A stretch of 64,000 nucleotides of DNA from Bacteroidales bacterium (lineage in GTDB: Bacteria > Bacteroidota > Bacteroidia > Bacteroidales > UBA1715). This document shows positions 9,756-19,205 of this stretch, piece after piece (within the stretch, counting starts at the first letter, position 1; the number at the start of each line of letters is the position of its first letter). The notes beneath the pieces were generated by a model. That model saw only the letters and a program-made list of their open reading frames with translations, had not been told where the DNA came from and made no database searches. The DNA is taken from contig JAKSTZ010000010.1 in NCBI GenBank assembly GCA_024402335.1, positions 16,666 to 80,665 on the forward strand, read 5' to 3'. The translations under genes and the position numbers were made by a program.

Positions 9756-10385
9756 TTATTTATTTAAAATTTTAACAATTTCTTCTACTGAGCTCTCGCA
9801 CAAGATCAAATTTTTAGCCTTCAATAATTCGTAAGTGTTTATATCTGAGGCATTTACCACAGTAAACCCTTGCAAATTTCTAGCTGACAAATATACATTA
9901 TTATCTTGATTTGCAATGACTAACAACGATTTTTTGTCGCTAACATTCAAATTTTTCTGTAAAGCAACAATATTTTTTGTCTTTGGTGCTTCGAATGAAA
10001 AATCTTCTACAACAATAATTTCGTTATCTTTTGCTTTCGCTGATAATACAGATTTACGTGCAAGATCTTTAACTTTTTTATTGATCTTTTCTGAGTAATC
10101 ACGAGGTTGAGGACCAAATACTCTTGCTCCACCACGGAACAATGGGTTCTTGATACTACCTGCACGAGCACCACCTGTACCTTTTTGTCTCTTTAATTTT
10201 TTCGTACTTCCAGAAATAGTACTTTTCTCTTTTGAAGCATGAGTACCTTGACGTTTGTTAGCTAAAATAGCTTTAACATCCAAGTAAACAGCATGTTCGT
10301 TTGGTTCTATTCCGAAGATTGCATCGTCAAGGACTACTTTTTTTCCAGTATCCTTACCTTGTATGTCTTTTACTACTATTTCCAT
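9756..10385 (-). CDS. rplD: 50S ribosomal protein L4
   Basis: L4 contributes an extended loop to the exit tunnel and in E. coli autoregulates the S10 operon. The 209-residue protein shows the conserved loop ([34 protein letters not shown]) followed by the C-terminal globular half. It lies 2 bases from rplC. No L4-type leader attenuator is visible because there is no separate S10 promoter leader here. Confidence 0.97.
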   Translation of the reverse strand: MEIVVKDIQGKDTGKKVVLDDAIFGIEPNEHAVYLDVKAILANKRQGTHASKEKSTISGSTKKLKRQKGTGGARAGSIKNPLFRGGARVFGPQPRDYSEKINKKVKDLARKSVLSAKAKDNEIIVVEDFSFEAPKTKNIVALQKNLNVSDKKSLLVIANQDNNVYLSARNLQGFTVVNASDINTYELLKAKNLILCESSVEEIVKILNK

Positions 10386-10387
10386 CG

Positions 10388-11008
10388 TTACTTCGTAATT
10401 ATTAAATATCCACCTTTAGCTCCAGGTACAGCACCTCTTACTAATACTACATTCTTTTCTGGCATTATCTTAACTACTTCAAGGTTTTGTACCTTTACTT
10501 GATTGCCACCCATTTGACCGCCCATTCGCATTCCTTTGAATACGCGTGATGGAGTAGAACAAGCACCGATAGAACCAGGAGCACGTTGGCGGTCATCTTG
10601 ACCGTGAGTAGCTTCACCAACACCACCGAAACCATGACGTTTTACAACACCTTGGAAACCGCGTCCTTTTGATGTTCCTGTTACAGACAACCAATCACCT
10701 TCTGCTAGAATATCTGCAACCGATAAAATATCACCAAGTTTTACTTCTTTATCAAAATTTCTGAACTCTACAACTTCTCTCTTTGGAGTTGTAGCAGCTT
10801 TCTTAAAATGACCAAGTTCAGCACGTGAAGTATTTTTTTCTTTCTTATCATCGAAACCCAATTGAACTGATGAATAACCATCTGTTTCGTTTGATTTAAT
10901 CTGGGTAACAACACAAGGTCCAGCTTCAATAACTGTACATGCTACATTTTTTCCATCTTCCAAGAAGATAGAGGTCATACCTACTTTTTTACCTAGTATA
11001 CCAAGCAT
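10388..11008 (-). CDS. rplC: 50S ribosomal protein L3
   Basis: L3 is an early assembly protein whose loop reaches the peptidyl transferase centre. The 206-residue product starts [12 protein letters not shown] and has the conserved [31 protein letters not shown] and [13 protein letters not shown] elements. It follows rpsJ by 20 bases. Confidence 0.98.
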   Translation of the reverse strand: MLGILGKKVGMTSIFLEDGKNVACTVIEAGPCVVTQIKSNETDGYSSVQLGFDDKKEKNTSRAELGHFKKAATTPKREVVEFRNFDKEVKLGDILSVADILAEGDWLSVTGTSKGRGFQGVVKRHGFGGVGEATHGQDDRQRAPGSIGACSTPSRVFKGMRMGGQMGGNQVKVQNLEVVKIMPEKNVVLVRGAVPGAKGGYLIITK

Positions 11009-11028
11009 TTTTTTACAATTTTAAATTA

Positions 11029-11334
11029 CTACACTCTAATTTCAACTTCAACTCCACTTGGCAACTCAAGCTTCATCAAAGCATCAACAGTTTTTGCTGA
11101 ACTGCTATAAATGTCTAGCAATCGAGCATGTGATGACAATTGAAATTGTTCACGTGCTTTTTTGTTAACGTGTGTTGAACGGTTAACAGTAAAAATACGC
11201 TTGTGAGTTGGCAGCGGAATCGGACCACTTACTACAGCTCCTGTAGTTTTTACAGTCTTAACAATCTTTTCAGCAGATTTATCTACTAGATTGTGGTCAT
11301 AAGACTTTAATTTAATTCTAATTCTTTGACTCAT
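11029..11334 (-). CDS. rpsJ: 30S ribosomal protein S10
   Basis: S10 is a head protein of the small subunit and, as NusE, a transcription antitermination factor. The 101-residue protein starts [19 protein letters not shown] and has the [20 protein letters not shown] segment. It directly follows fusA by 10 bases; the tuf gene that separates them in proteobacteria is absent, so the str and S10 operons are merged. Confidence 0.98.
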   Translation of the reverse strand: MSQRIRIKLKSYDHNLVDKSAEKIVKTVKTTGAVVSGPIPLPTHKRIFTVNRSTHVNKKAREQFQLSSHARLLDIYSSSAKTVDALMKLELPSGVEVEIRV

Positions 11335-11344
11335 GCCTTTAATA

Positions 11345-13435
11345 TTAATTTTGTTTACTTATAATTGTTTCTGCAATATTTGCTGGAACTTGTTCGAAGT
11401 GATCAAATTCCATTGTTGAAGTAGCACGACCTGAAGTAATTGTACGAAGATCTGTTACATATCCGAACATTTCTGCAAGAGGAACGAATGCTTTTACAAC
11501 ACTTGCGTTATTTCTTGTATCCATACCACGGATTTGACCACGACGTTTATTCAAGTCACCTACAACATCACCCATAGATTCTTCTGGAGTTACAACCTCT
11601 ACTTTCATAATTGGTTCCAAAATCTTTGGAGATGCTTTCTTACATGCTTCTTTGTAACCCATCTTAGCACAAAGTTCGAATGACAATGCATCAGAGTCAA
11701 CTGGGTGGAAAGAACCATCCATAACTTGTACTTTCATTGATTCTACTGGATAACCTGCAAGAACACCATTTTCCATTGCTGCTTTGAAACCTTTTTCAAT
11801 AGCTGGAATGAATTCCTTAGGAATATTACCACCCTTAACGTAGTCTTCAAATTGTAAGCCTTCTTTTCCTTCATCAGCTGGACCAATCTTGAATGCAATA
11901 TCAGCAAACTTACCACGACCACCTGATTGTTTTTTGAATACTTCTCTGTGTTCTACTTCTACTGTGATAGATTCTTTATAGTTTACTTGAGGAGCACCTT
12001 GGTTACATTCAACATGGAATTCACGTTTCAAACGGTCCATAATGATATCCAAGTGCAATTCACCCATACCACTGATAACTGTTTGACCAGTTTCTTGATC
12101 TGTCTTAACTGTAAATGTAGGATCTTCTTCTGCCAATTTTGCAAGAGCTATACCCATTTTATCTACGTCAGCTTTTGTTTTTGGTTCAACAGCCAAACCG
12201 ATCACAGGATCTGGGAATGTCATAGATTCAAGAACGATAGGTGCATTTTCATCACAAAGTGTATCACCAGTCTTAATATCTTTGAAACCTACACCAGCAG
12301 CAATATCACCACCTTCGATGAAATCGATAGGATTTTGTTTGTTTGCGTGCATTTGGTAGATACGAGAGATACGTTCTTTTGCACCACTTCTTGTATTATA
12401 TACATAAGAACCTGCATCCAAGTGACCTGAATATACACGGAAATAGCACAAACGACCTACGAATGGGTCAGTAGCAATCTTGAATGCCAAAGCACAGAAT
12501 GGATCTTCTACACCTGGTTTACGATGAACTTCTTCATCTGTATTAGGGTTTGTACCAACGATATATTCTTTATCAAGTGGGCTAGGAAGTAATTCCATTA
12601 CATAGTTCAACATTTCTTGAACACCTTTGTTCTTAAATGAAGAACCACACAACATAGGGATTACTTTGTTAGCTATACAAGCTTTACGAAGAGCTGAAAG
12701 AATTTCTTCTTCTGTAATAGAATCTGGATCTTCGAAGAATTTTTCCATCAAAGTGTCATCAAATTCTGATACTGATTCAAGAAGTTTTTCTCTCCATTCA
12801 GCAACTTCATCTTTCATATCGTCTGGAATAGGAACTTCAGTATATGTCATACCTTGGTCAGCTTCATTCCAAACCATACCGATACCTTTTACTAAGTCAA
12901 CAACACCCTTGAAACTATCTTCAGCACCAATTGGCAATTGTAGAGGAACAGCATTACCACCAAGCATTTCACGAACTTGTTTGCACACGTTCAAGAAATC
13001 AGCACCTTGACGGTCCATTTTGTTTACGAAACCTAGACGAGTTACATTGTATCCATCAGCCAAACGCCAGTTTGTTTCTGATTGAGGTTCAACACCATCA
13101 ACTGCAGAGAACAAGAATACAAGACCATCAAGAATACGTAAAGAACGGTTTACTTCAGCAGTGAAGTCAACGTGTCCCGGAGTATCGATAATGTTAATTT
13201 TATATTGGTTTCCTTTATATTTCCAGAAACAAGTAGTTGCTGCAGAACAGATAGTGATACCACGTTCTTGTTCTTGAGCCATCCAGTCCATTGTTGCAGC
13301 ACCATCGTGTACTTCACCAATTTTATGGTTTACACCAGTATAGTAAAGAATACGTTCTGTAGTGGTAGTTTTACCTGCATCGATGTGAGCAGCGATACCA
13401 ATGTTTCTTGTATAATGTAAATCAAGTTTTGCCAT
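11345..13435 (-). CDS. fusA: translation elongation factor G
   Basis: EF-G drives GTP-dependent translocation on the ribosome and, with RRF, ribosome recycling. The 696-residue protein has the P-loop AHIDAGKT at residues 16-23, the switch [10 protein letters not shown] motif, the NKMD specificity motif and the C-terminal domains IV and V. Length is near the usual 690-710. It lies between rpsG and rpsJ. Some Bacteroidetes carry a second EF-G elsewhere; this copy is the ribosomal-operon one. Confidence 0.98.
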   Translation of the reverse strand: MAKLDLHYTRNIGIAAHIDAGKTTTTERILYYTGVNHKIGEVHDGAATMDWMAQEQERGITICSAATTCFWKYKGNQYKINIIDTPGHVDFTAEVNRSLRILDGLVFLFSAVDGVEPQSETNWRLADGYNVTRLGFVNKMDRQGADFLNVCKQVREMLGGNAVPLQLPIGAEDSFKGVVDLVKGIGMVWNEADQGMTYTEVPIPDDMKDEVAEWREKLLESVSEFDDTLMEKFFEDPDSITEEEILSALRKACIANKVIPMLCGSSFKNKGVQEMLNYVMELLPSPLDKEYIVGTNPNTDEEVHRKPGVEDPFCALAFKIATDPFVGRLCYFRVYSGHLDAGSYVYNTRSGAKERISRIYQMHANKQNPIDFIEGGDIAAGVGFKDIKTGDTLCDENAPIVLESMTFPDPVIGLAVEPKTKADVDKMGIALAKLAEEDPTFTVKTDQETGQTVISGMGELHLDIIMDRLKREFHVECNQGAPQVNYKESITVEVEHREVFKKQSGGRGKFADIAFKIGPADEGKEGLQFEDYVKGGNIPKEFIPAIEKGFKAAMENGVLAGYPVESMKVQVMDGSFHPVDSDALSFELCAKMGYKEACKKASPKILEPIMKVEVVTPEESMGDVVGDLNKRRGQIRGMDTRNNASVVKAFVPLAEMFGYVTDLRTITSGRATSTMEFDHFEQVPANIAETIISKQN

Positions 13436-13447
13436 CTTTCGCTAATA

Positions 13448-13924
13448 TTAAAATCTAAAGTGAGAGAATGCTTTGTTTGCTTCAGCCATTCTGTGAGTTT
13501 CATCTTTCTTTTTGAAAGCTCCACCTTCTTCATTGAAGGCAGCCAAAATTTCAGCAGCTAATTTGTCTTTCATTGAATGACCTGCTCTTTTGCGTGCATA
13601 CAAAATCAAGTTCTTCATTCCGATTGATTGACGACGAGCTGGGCGGATTTCAGAAGGAATCTGGAATGTAGCACCACCTACACGACGGCTTTTTACCTCT
13701 ACCAATGGAGTAACATTGTCTAAGGCTTTTTTCCATACGTCTAATGCAGACATTTCTGGAGTTTGTTTCTTTTCTTCAACGATATTTAACGTATCATAAA
13801 AAATTTCATATGCGATGCTTTTTTTACCATCTAACATAAGATTATTTACGAACTTCGTTACATCCACGTCCCCAAACTTAGGATCTGGAAGAATTACTCG
13901 TTTTTTTGGTTTACTCTTTCTCAT
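13448..13924 (-). CDS. rpsG: 30S ribosomal protein S7
   Basis: S7 nucleates assembly of the small-subunit head. The 158-residue protein starts [19 protein letters not shown], has the [20 protein letters not shown] loop, and ends [15 protein letters not shown], all diagnostic. It is 12 bases upstream of fusA in transcription order. Confidence 0.98.
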   Translation of the reverse strand: MRKSKPKKRVILPDPKFGDVDVTKFVNNLMLDGKKSIAYEIFYDTLNIVEEKKQTPEMSALDVWKKALDNVTPLVEVKSRRVGGATFQIPSEIRPARRQSIGMKNLILYARKRAGHSMKDKLAAEILAAFNEEGGAFKKKDETHRMAEANKAFSHFRF

Positions 13925-13943
13925 TGAAAATGCTTATTAAAGA

Positions 13944-14327
13944 TTATTTTTTATTTTCTTTTGGACGTTTTGCTCCGTATTTAGAGCGAGATTGCAATCT
14001 TCCTTCTACACCAGAAGAATCTAATGCACCTCTTACTAAGTGATAACGAACACCTGGTAAATCTTTAACACGACCACCACGTACTAATACGATAGAGTGT
14101 TCTTGAAGTTTGTGACCTTCTCCTGGGATGTAAGCGTTCACCTCTTTTCCGTTTGTTAAACGAACACGGGCAACCTTACGCATTGCAGAATTAGGTTTCT
14201 TAGGTGTAGTTGTGTAAACACGAACGCAAACACCTCTTTTCTGTGGGCATGAATCCAAAGCCGGAGACTTACTTTTGTCTACGATTTCGTTTCTACCTTT
14301 TCTTACTAACTGCTGAATTGTAGGCAT
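13944..14327 (-). CDS. rpsL: 30S ribosomal protein S12
   Basis: S12 controls decoding accuracy and is the classic streptomycin-resistance locus. The ATG at 14327 ([12 protein letters not shown]) is chosen over an open upstream frame because it is the universal family start and lies downstream of a clear promoter. The 127-residue product contains [18 protein letters not shown] and [12 protein letters not shown]. The lysine in PKKPNSA and the KDLPG segment look wild type. This is the first gene of the merged ribosomal operon. Confidence 0.98.
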   Translation of the reverse strand: MPTIQQLVRKGRNEIVDKSKSPALDSCPQKRGVCVRVYTTTPKKPNSAMRKVARVRLTNGKEVNAYIPGEGHKLQEHSIVLVRGGRVKDLPGVRYHLVRGALDSSGVEGRLQSRSKYGAKRPKENKK

Positions 14328-14379
14328 ATTACTTATTATTTGTTTATTATTAGATATACTTTTCCCTATAAATCGGGAT

Positions 14380-14409
14380 GCAAAAGTAGTTATTTTTTTG
14401 AAATACAAT
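14380..14409 (-). promoter_or_regulatory. promoter of the rpsL-led ribosomal operon
   Basis: On the minus strand TACTTTTG, a perfect match to the Bacteroidetes -7 consensus TAnnTTTG, lies at 14388-14381 and is followed by C. A TATTG element lies 17 bases upstream as a -33 candidate. The box is about 53 bases before the rpsL ATG, leaving a leader of about 45 bases. The layout fits the known primary-sigma promoter of this phylum. Confidence 0.8.
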
Positions 14410-14483
14410 ACAAAAAGAAAGATTTTTTTTATTTGATAGTTTATTGAATGATTAATGATAAATGATTATTGATTAATTTTTTT

Positions 14484-14513
14484 CCGTCGTCCGTCGGGGC
14501 TGGGCTCTGCCCT
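14484..14513. other. GC-rich patch with a small hairpin in an AT-rich spacer
   Basis: The spacer 14411-14550 is almost pure A+T, with repeated ATGATTA-like words at 14445-14476, except for this block, which includes GTCGTCCGTCGGGGC and the hairpin GGGC-TCT-GCCC at 14502-14512. It holds no gene. Its base composition differs sharply from both flanks and it may be the remnant of a small dispersed element. Confidence 0.5.
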
Positions 14514-14548
14514 GTATATTCCATTAAATTTTAATATATCCATAAATA

Positions 14549-14587
14549 TAAAAAAAAATCGCAGAACCCGAAATGGATTCTGCGATT
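14549..14587 (-). terminator. rho-independent terminator after the LRR surface protein gene
   Basis: On the minus strand a 10-bp stem (AATCGCAGAA with TTCTGCGATT) encloses an 11-base loop and runs into a long T tract. It starts about 24 bases after the stop codon of the gene at 14611-16986. Confidence 0.85.
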
Positions 14588-14610
14588 GCAAATTTTAAAA
14601 CATTTGTAAT

Positions 14611-16986
14611 TTATCGTACCGAAACGCCTATTTGTTTGTTTCCAGCAAGAACAAAATAAATGCCTGATTTCAAATTCTTATTGGCAATTTTTTGACCAAG
14701 AACTGTTGTTACAAATTCTGGTGCTTCGCCGTTTACAAGGATTTGACCATCTACTACCATACAAGCAAATTCCATATCTATAGAGTCTACCGCTGTTGGT
14801 GTTGTGCCACCTTGCTCATTACCACCTTCTTCATTTCCTCCTTGTTCACCAGCATTGGAATCTGTATTAGAAGCAAAGCTACCACCTGTTCCATCTTCAT
14901 TCTTAGTTGTAAAGACACCTGTATATTCCTTTAAAATGGTATTCTTTGACCTTGCAAGGAAACGATAACCATAATCTGTATGAGAAGACAAACCTGTTAC
15001 CGTAAATTGATATCCTACCGATTCAGATTTTAATGAAGAACCAGAAAAATCAATATTTGTTAATTGACCATTTCCATTAAAATTCAACACACAAAAAGTG
15101 TCTCCTTCATTTGTTATCGTTAAAGAATAATTATCTGCATTGCTTTGAGCAGGTAGAACGAATTCTGCCTCTGATATTTCCGGTTCTACAACTACATCAA
15201 TCTCTTCTATCATAACTTCTTCCGCTGTTAAACAATCCACATGCTTAAACGTACCAAAAACAGCATCTACTTCATAATCTTCCTTATTGTCGCAAGGAAT
15301 TGAGATATACCCGTTGTAGTTTGAGAAAGAGTTTGAATATGCTTCTGGAGGATTTACCGGGTAACAGGTAATATTTATTAATTTAGAACAATTTTCAAAC
15401 GCTCTACTACCAATAGACTGAACATCTTTTCCTACAATTAGAGTTTTTAAATTCGTACAACCACTAAATGCGCTTGATTCGATAGTTTTTATACCATTTC
15501 CTATTGTTACAGATGTCAACTCCGTATTTCCAGAAAAAGCGCCTCCGCCTACACCTACAACATTAAATGTATTACCAACCGTTATTCTTTCTGGAATAAC
15601 AATATCTCCAGACAAATCATTCGCCTTATAAATAGAAACTTGGGATTCATTTAAAATCCTATATTTTATATTATTGTAAGTCACATACAAATAAGCATTC
15701 GAAAGATCAATCTTACCCTCTGTCAACAGAGAAGAAAGATTTCCTGAACAATAATCTATGCCTACAACATCAAATGTATTACCAGCCGTGATTTTTTCTG
15801 GAATAACAATATTTCCCGATAAATCATTTTCTCTTGAAATAGAAACTTGGGATTCATTTAAAATCCTATATTTTATATTATTGTGAGTTAAATACAAACT
15901 AGAATTCGACAAATCAATTTTCCCTTCAATCAATACTGAAGTAAGATTTGTCAAATCAGAAAAAACCTCTTTGTCCACAGATAATACCGTTTGGGGGATA
16001 TATAAAGAAACCGCATCCGGATTATAAGAAAAGCACTTCGCACTTATCGTATATCCTTCCCCTTTAAAATTTTCTGGTAGATTAATACTCTGGGATGAAC
16101 CTGTATATTTTACTAATTTTTTATCTGCATTTGAAAACGCAAAATCATTATCAACAACTGTTTTTCCGCCATTATAAAAAGACAACGAACCATATGGTGT
16201 TAATTTAGCTTCGCCTAAGAACTCTGCTTCACTAAGGCTTATGATTTCTTTTATATTGTGACAGTTTTCGATAATATACCAATTACCTCCACGTGTATAA
16301 TGATAATCTTCAAAAATCACAGTTTCCAAATTATTACAATTCCCAAAAAGCTCGTCTGAATAATCTTCAGACCAAATTTCAACACCTTTAGGGATTGTAA
16401 CAGACTTTAGCTCCGAACAATTTAAAAACACACAATCTTTAAGTGCTTCTACTACATACTTCTGACCTTGATATATAACAGAAGAAGGTATTACTACATT
16501 GCTACTTGTCCCGTTATAACGTGTTATTTCTACAGTAGCAGGATTAATAGGTGAAGTCACACTATAACTAAAACCATCTTTATCAAATTTATAGTAAGGA
16601 TAACCTATTGTGCAATATAAAGCTGGGTAATTATCATTTTCAGTTTTCGTAATTGGAACTGTTACAGACTTGCTTATTTTCGAATTAGGAGTTACATCTA
16701 CCCTTATATCGTTCGATATTGGATATACATTACCATATTCACTAACACGAATATCGAAATAAGGAACATCCTCATCCCAAAATCCTGAAAATTTAATAAT
16801 TAAATTATCCCCTTTTACTAAATTCAACGACCTCATACTAAAAGCATATACACGTTGTTGTAATTCATTTTCATATTTATAATCAAGGTCATCAAACACA
16901 TTAACTGAAACTGTATATGTTGCAGCATTTAAAACGAATGCAAACAAAAACAGCGAAATAAAAACTATTATTCTTTTCATAATCAT
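14611..16986 (-). CDS. secreted leucine-rich-repeat protein (BspA-like) with T9SS-like C-terminal tail
   Basis: This 791-residue protein has an N-terminal signal peptide (about residues 1-21). Irregular LRR_5/BspA-type repeats occupy roughly 140-560 (motifs such as LKSVTIPKGV, LTSVTIGNGIKTI, AFSGCTNLKTLIVGKDV). A likely fibronectin-like domain (600-695) and a Gly/Glu/Gln-rich linker (697-730) follow. The final 60 residues end in LGQKI...GIYFVLAGNKQIGVSV, which resembles the type A sorting domain of T9SS cargo. A 57-residue block is duplicated (about 353-409 and 422-478). BspA-like proteins are surface adhesins; that role is inference here. The gene lies 11 bases downstream of a DNA-glycosylase-like gene and ends in a strong terminator. 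Confidence 0.8.
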   Translation of the reverse strand: MIMKRIIVFISLFLFAFVLNAATYTVSVNVFDDLDYKYENELQQRVYAFSMRSLNLVKGDNLIIKFSGFWDEDVPYFDIRVSEYGNVYPISNDIRVDVTPNSKISKSVTVPITKTENDNYPALYCTIGYPYYKFDKDGFSYSVTSPINPATVEITRYNGTSSNVVIPSSVIYQGQKYVVEALKDCVFLNCSELKSVTIPKGVEIWSEDYSDELFGNCNNLETVIFEDYHYTRGGNWYIIENCHNIKEIISLSEAEFLGEAKLTPYGSLSFYNGGKTVVDNDFAFSNADKKLVKYTGSSQSINLPENFKGEGYTISAKCFSYNPDAVSLYIPQTVLSVDKEVFSDLTNLTSVLIEGKIDLSNSSLYLTHNNIKYRILNESQVSISRENDLSGNIVIPEKITAGNTFDVVGIDYCSGNLSSLLTEGKIDLSNAYLYVTYNNIKYRILNESQVSIYKANDLSGDIVIPERITVGNTFNVVGVGGGAFSGNTELTSVTIGNGIKTIESSAFSGCTNLKTLIVGKDVQSIGSRAFENCSKLINITCYPVNPPEAYSNSFSNYNGYISIPCDNKEDYEVDAVFGTFKHVDCLTAEEVMIEEIDVVVEPEISEAEFVLPAQSNADNYSLTITNEGDTFCVLNFNGNGQLTNIDFSGSSLKSESVGYQFTVTGLSSHTDYGYRFLARSKNTILKEYTGVFTTKNEDGTGGSFASNTDSNAGEQGGNEEGGNEQGGTTPTAVDSIDMEFACMVVDGQILVNGEAPEFVTTVLGQKIANKNLKSGIYFVLAGNKQIGVSVR
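15550..15930 (-). repeat. internal 207-base-spaced duplication in the LRR protein gene
   Basis: Two copies of a segment of about 170 bases start 207 bases apart inside the surface protein gene. They encode nearly identical peptides, including the shared run NNIKYRILNESQVSI and the pattern NDLSG(N/D)IVIPE(K/R)IT. The nucleotide identity is high, so the duplication looks recent. Confidence 0.85.
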
Positions 16987-16997
16987 ACAAATTTTAA

Positions 16998-17474
16998 TTA
17001 TCTAAAAACTTCCTTATACTTTTCTATTTTTTGCGAAACAGTTATTGTACGATAACTTGCCGAAGAAGAACAAACTTTCTCCGCTACAAGCTTAGGGAAA
17101 TGTTTTCGGAACAGTTCAAAAGCTTTGTTTCCTACGCAGATGATTTTTGCAGCCGGATATTTGCCAACAAACTCTGGTATATCAAACGTGACTTCGTTTT
17201 TTATATTACGATCCGAACTTCCCTCCCGATCGGCACATTTGCATATATCCCACATACATATTTGATGCTTAACTAGGAATTCATTTTTTTCTTCATTTGT
17301 AGCATTCATCAATGAATTTTCCCCAAAACAAGATGGCAATATTTGCCACATCTGGTTATTTCTTCCTGAATATGGAAATGAATAGTTATTAGAACCAGCC
17401 ATGGTTCCTAACATAATGAACTTCGGATTGGTAGAGCCGCTTGGTTCTTTAAATTGATTAATAAATCTGCCCAT
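16998..17474 (-). CDS. hypoxanthine-DNA glycosylase-like protein (UDG superfamily)
   Basis: The 158-residue protein resembles small DNA-deoxyinosine glycosylases of the uracil-DNA-glycosylase superfamily, which remove deaminated adenine from DNA. The family pattern is visible: FIMLGTMAGSNNYSFPYSGR (about 19-38) followed by NNQMW, then ICMWDICKCADREGSSDRNI, then VGNKAFELF, and a final SSSASY in place of the usual SPA-type motif. The S/P change in that last motif makes activity less certain. The gene begins about 25 bases after a terminator hairpin and is followed closely by the surface protein gene, with no obvious functional link. Confidence 0.7.
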   Translation of the reverse strand: MGRFINQFKEPSGSTNPKFIMLGTMAGSNNYSFPYSGRNNQMWQILPSCFGENSLMNATNEEKNEFLVKHQICMWDICKCADREGSSDRNIKNEVTFDIPEFVGKYPAAKIICVGNKAFELFRKHFPKLVAEKVCSSSASYRTITVSQKIEKYKEVFR

Positions 17475-17499
17475 AAAAATTTAATTTATAAGTTAAAAC

Positions 17500-17536
17500 A
17501 AAAAAGCGACTCCCCTGCTTCCACAGAAAAGTCGCT
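17500..17536 (-). terminator. terminator after the DUF4143-type ATPase gene
   Basis: On the minus strand AGCGACT pairs with AGTCGCT around an 18-base loop and is followed by TTTTTTG. It lies about 160 bases beyond the ATPase stop codon, at the end of a gene-free stretch that also carries the GT repeat. Confidence 0.7.
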
Positions 17537-17570
17537 CCATAATTCAAAATAAGAGAGGGTTACACTATAC

Positions 17571-17594
17571 GTGTGTGTGTGTGTGTGTGTGTGT
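17571..17594. repeat. (GT)12 dinucleotide microsatellite
   Basis: Twelve uninterrupted GT units lie in the non-coding stretch 17537-17697 between an ATPase gene and its terminator. Close by are a perfect 8-bp hairpin TATTTGGA-TTT-TCCAAATA (17604-17622) and an inverted pair AATTGTG/CACAATT further right. Pure dinucleotide runs of this length are prone to slippage. Confidence 0.95.
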
Positions 17595-17697
17595 TTATAC
17601 AACTATTTGGATTTTCCAAATAATTGTGGCACAAATTGTTATTTAATTTCACTATTCCCACACAATTGGTTTTTGATTGTACAAATATAAAAAATTT

Positions 17698-19008
17698 TCA
17701 CAAAAACATTACATAATAAACTGGCAAATACGTAATACCATTTTCCACCACAATCTCTCTATTATTTGAAAGCACAACAGCCTTTTGTATGTGGTAATCC
17801 GCTGTTTTAACAAAATAAGACAATGCACTGTGTACTTTATAGTCCTTTCCGGATTTAACTTCAATTGGAACCACCGACAACAAATCAAAATCATCTATTA
17901 AGAAATCAACTTCTCCATGTTTTTTATTGTCATAGTAGTTTAGTTTATAGTTATGTGCCACCAGCTCTTGTGCAACAACAGATTCATAAACCGTTCCTAA
18001 ATTTATGCTTTCGTTGTCATCAAGAATGGCACGTATATTATTTTTATACAGTAAATTGGTTAATATTCCGACATCGTTCAAATATAACTTCAACAAATTT
18101 TTACTTTGTGATTCACACAACGGAAATTTAGGATTAGAAATAGCACTTACATGCAAAGCAATTCCTGCTTGTATCAAATATTCAAATTCATCTTTATACT
18201 CAGAAAAACGAGCTCCATCACGTTTTTCAATATCTTGCAACACTATTCTTTTTTTATGCGACTCTAAAGCCGAAGGAATATATTTATAAACAGAAAGCGA
18301 GCGTAATTTATTTTCCTTATCATATTTCAAAGTATCAAGCCCATAATATTCATATATAGAATTTTGGATATCTCGAACCATAGATATATTCATCGTATTA
18401 ACAAACTCCGAAACCGCTGCAGGCAACCCACCACAAAGCAGATAGCGTTTAAATAAGGACAGCAATTTGCCATGCATTCCCTCATCCAAACTTTCTTGCA
18501 ACATATATTTATCACGAAGTGCATTTATCGTCTCTTCTGAAAAACCATTCGCCCACAAAAACTCTTCAAAATCAAGAGGATACATTCTAATCGTCCGAGT
18601 ACTTCCTATAGGAATAGAAACTGCTCGTGCCAAAGTAACCCCCAACAGAGAACCACTACATATATATGTGTATTTCGCATCCTGATTCAAGAACTTCAAC
18701 AATGTAAGCAAATGAGGATAAACCTGAATCTCATCAAGAAACACCAACGTATCCTCCCTATTTCCTAATTTTTTGCCCAATGCTCCTAACTGCAAGTAAA
18801 AATCATCCGTAGATCTAGTATTATTAAACAACTTCAAACCATTATAATCATCTAAAAGATTTATTTCAACATAATGCGAAAATCGTTTCCCTACATGTCT
18901 AATAATATAGGTCTTTCCAATTTGACGAGCACCTTCAATAATAAGAACTCTATCTTTTTGATTTTTAACATGTTCAAGAATTTTATATTCTATCTTCCTT
19001 TGCAACAT
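17698..19008 (-). CDS. AAA-type ATPase with DUF4143/nuclease-like C-terminus
   Basis: The 436-residue protein has a Walker A motif GARQIGKT (26-33), a Walker B LVFLDEIQ (D92, E93) and a central region rich in helices. Its C-terminal region has GEVDFLIDD (from 365) and IEVKSGK (383-387), a PD-(D/E)xK-like pattern. It belongs to the large AAA_14/DUF4143 family common in Bacteroidetes; biological function is unknown, with roles in defence or toxin-antitoxin-like behaviour proposed but unproven. It is a single gene with its own terminator and an unusual tandem-repeat leader. The start ATG at 19008 is supported by the repeat copy ending just before it. Confidence 0.85.
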   Translation of the reverse strand: MLQRKIEYKILEHVKNQKDRVLIIEGARQIGKTYIIRHVGKRFSHYVEINLLDDYNGLKLFNNTRSTDDFYLQLGALGKKLGNREDTLVFLDEIQVYPHLLTLLKFLNQDAKYTYICSGSLLGVTLARAVSIPIGSTRTIRMYPLDFEEFLWANGFSEETINALRDKYMLQESLDEGMHGKLLSLFKRYLLCGGLPAAVSEFVNTMNISMVRDIQNSIYEYYGLDTLKYDKENKLRSLSVYKYIPSALESHKKRIVLQDIEKRDGARFSEYKDEFEYLIQAGIALHVSAISNPKFPLCESQSKNLLKLYLNDVGILTNLLYKNNIRAILDDNESINLGTVYESVVAQELVAHNYKLNYYDNKKHGEVDFLIDDFDLLSVVPIEVKSGKDYKVHSALSYFVKTADYHIQKAVVLSNNREIVVENGITYLPVYYVMFL

Positions 19009-19009
19009 A

Positions 19010-19130
19010 ACACTTTTTCCGTTATTTTAACAACCAAAATTACACTTTTTCCGTAACTTTAATATACAAAAATTACACTTTTTCCATTATTTCAACACAC
19101 AAAAATCACACTTTTTCCATTTTTAACAAA
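19010..19130 (-). repeat. four tandem 32-33-bp repeats in the ATPase leader
   Basis: The 11-mer GGAAAAAGTGT (minus strand) occurs four times, at plus positions 19010-19020, 19042-19052, 19075-19085 and 19108-19118, separated by similar AT-rich spacers. The last copy ends two bases before the ATPase ATG, so it occupies the ribosome-binding position. The spacer between the last two copies includes TAATTTTG (19042-19035), a perfect -7 box. The repeats could be operators for autoregulation or decoy ribosome-binding sites; that is inference. Confidence 0.9.
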
Positions 19131-19168
19131 TAAAGCCTGTAATTCAACCCAACAAATGAGTATTTTCC

Positions 19169-19176
19169 TATTTTTG
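19169..19176 (+). promoter_or_regulatory. -7 box for the 2-hydroxyacid dehydrogenase gene
   Basis: TATTTTTG, a full match to TAnnTTTG and followed by C, lies 29 bases before the ATG at 19206. No clear -33 element was found. Confidence 0.6.
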
Positions 19177-19205
19177 CGACAATGTAAAAAAGGAACTTTA
19201 GTAAC

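Noticed and set aside
19010..19130. 33-bp repeats as a small CRISPR array
   Set aside because: The spacers are similar to each other and AT-rich, not unique, and the conserved part is only about 11 bases; no cas genes are near.
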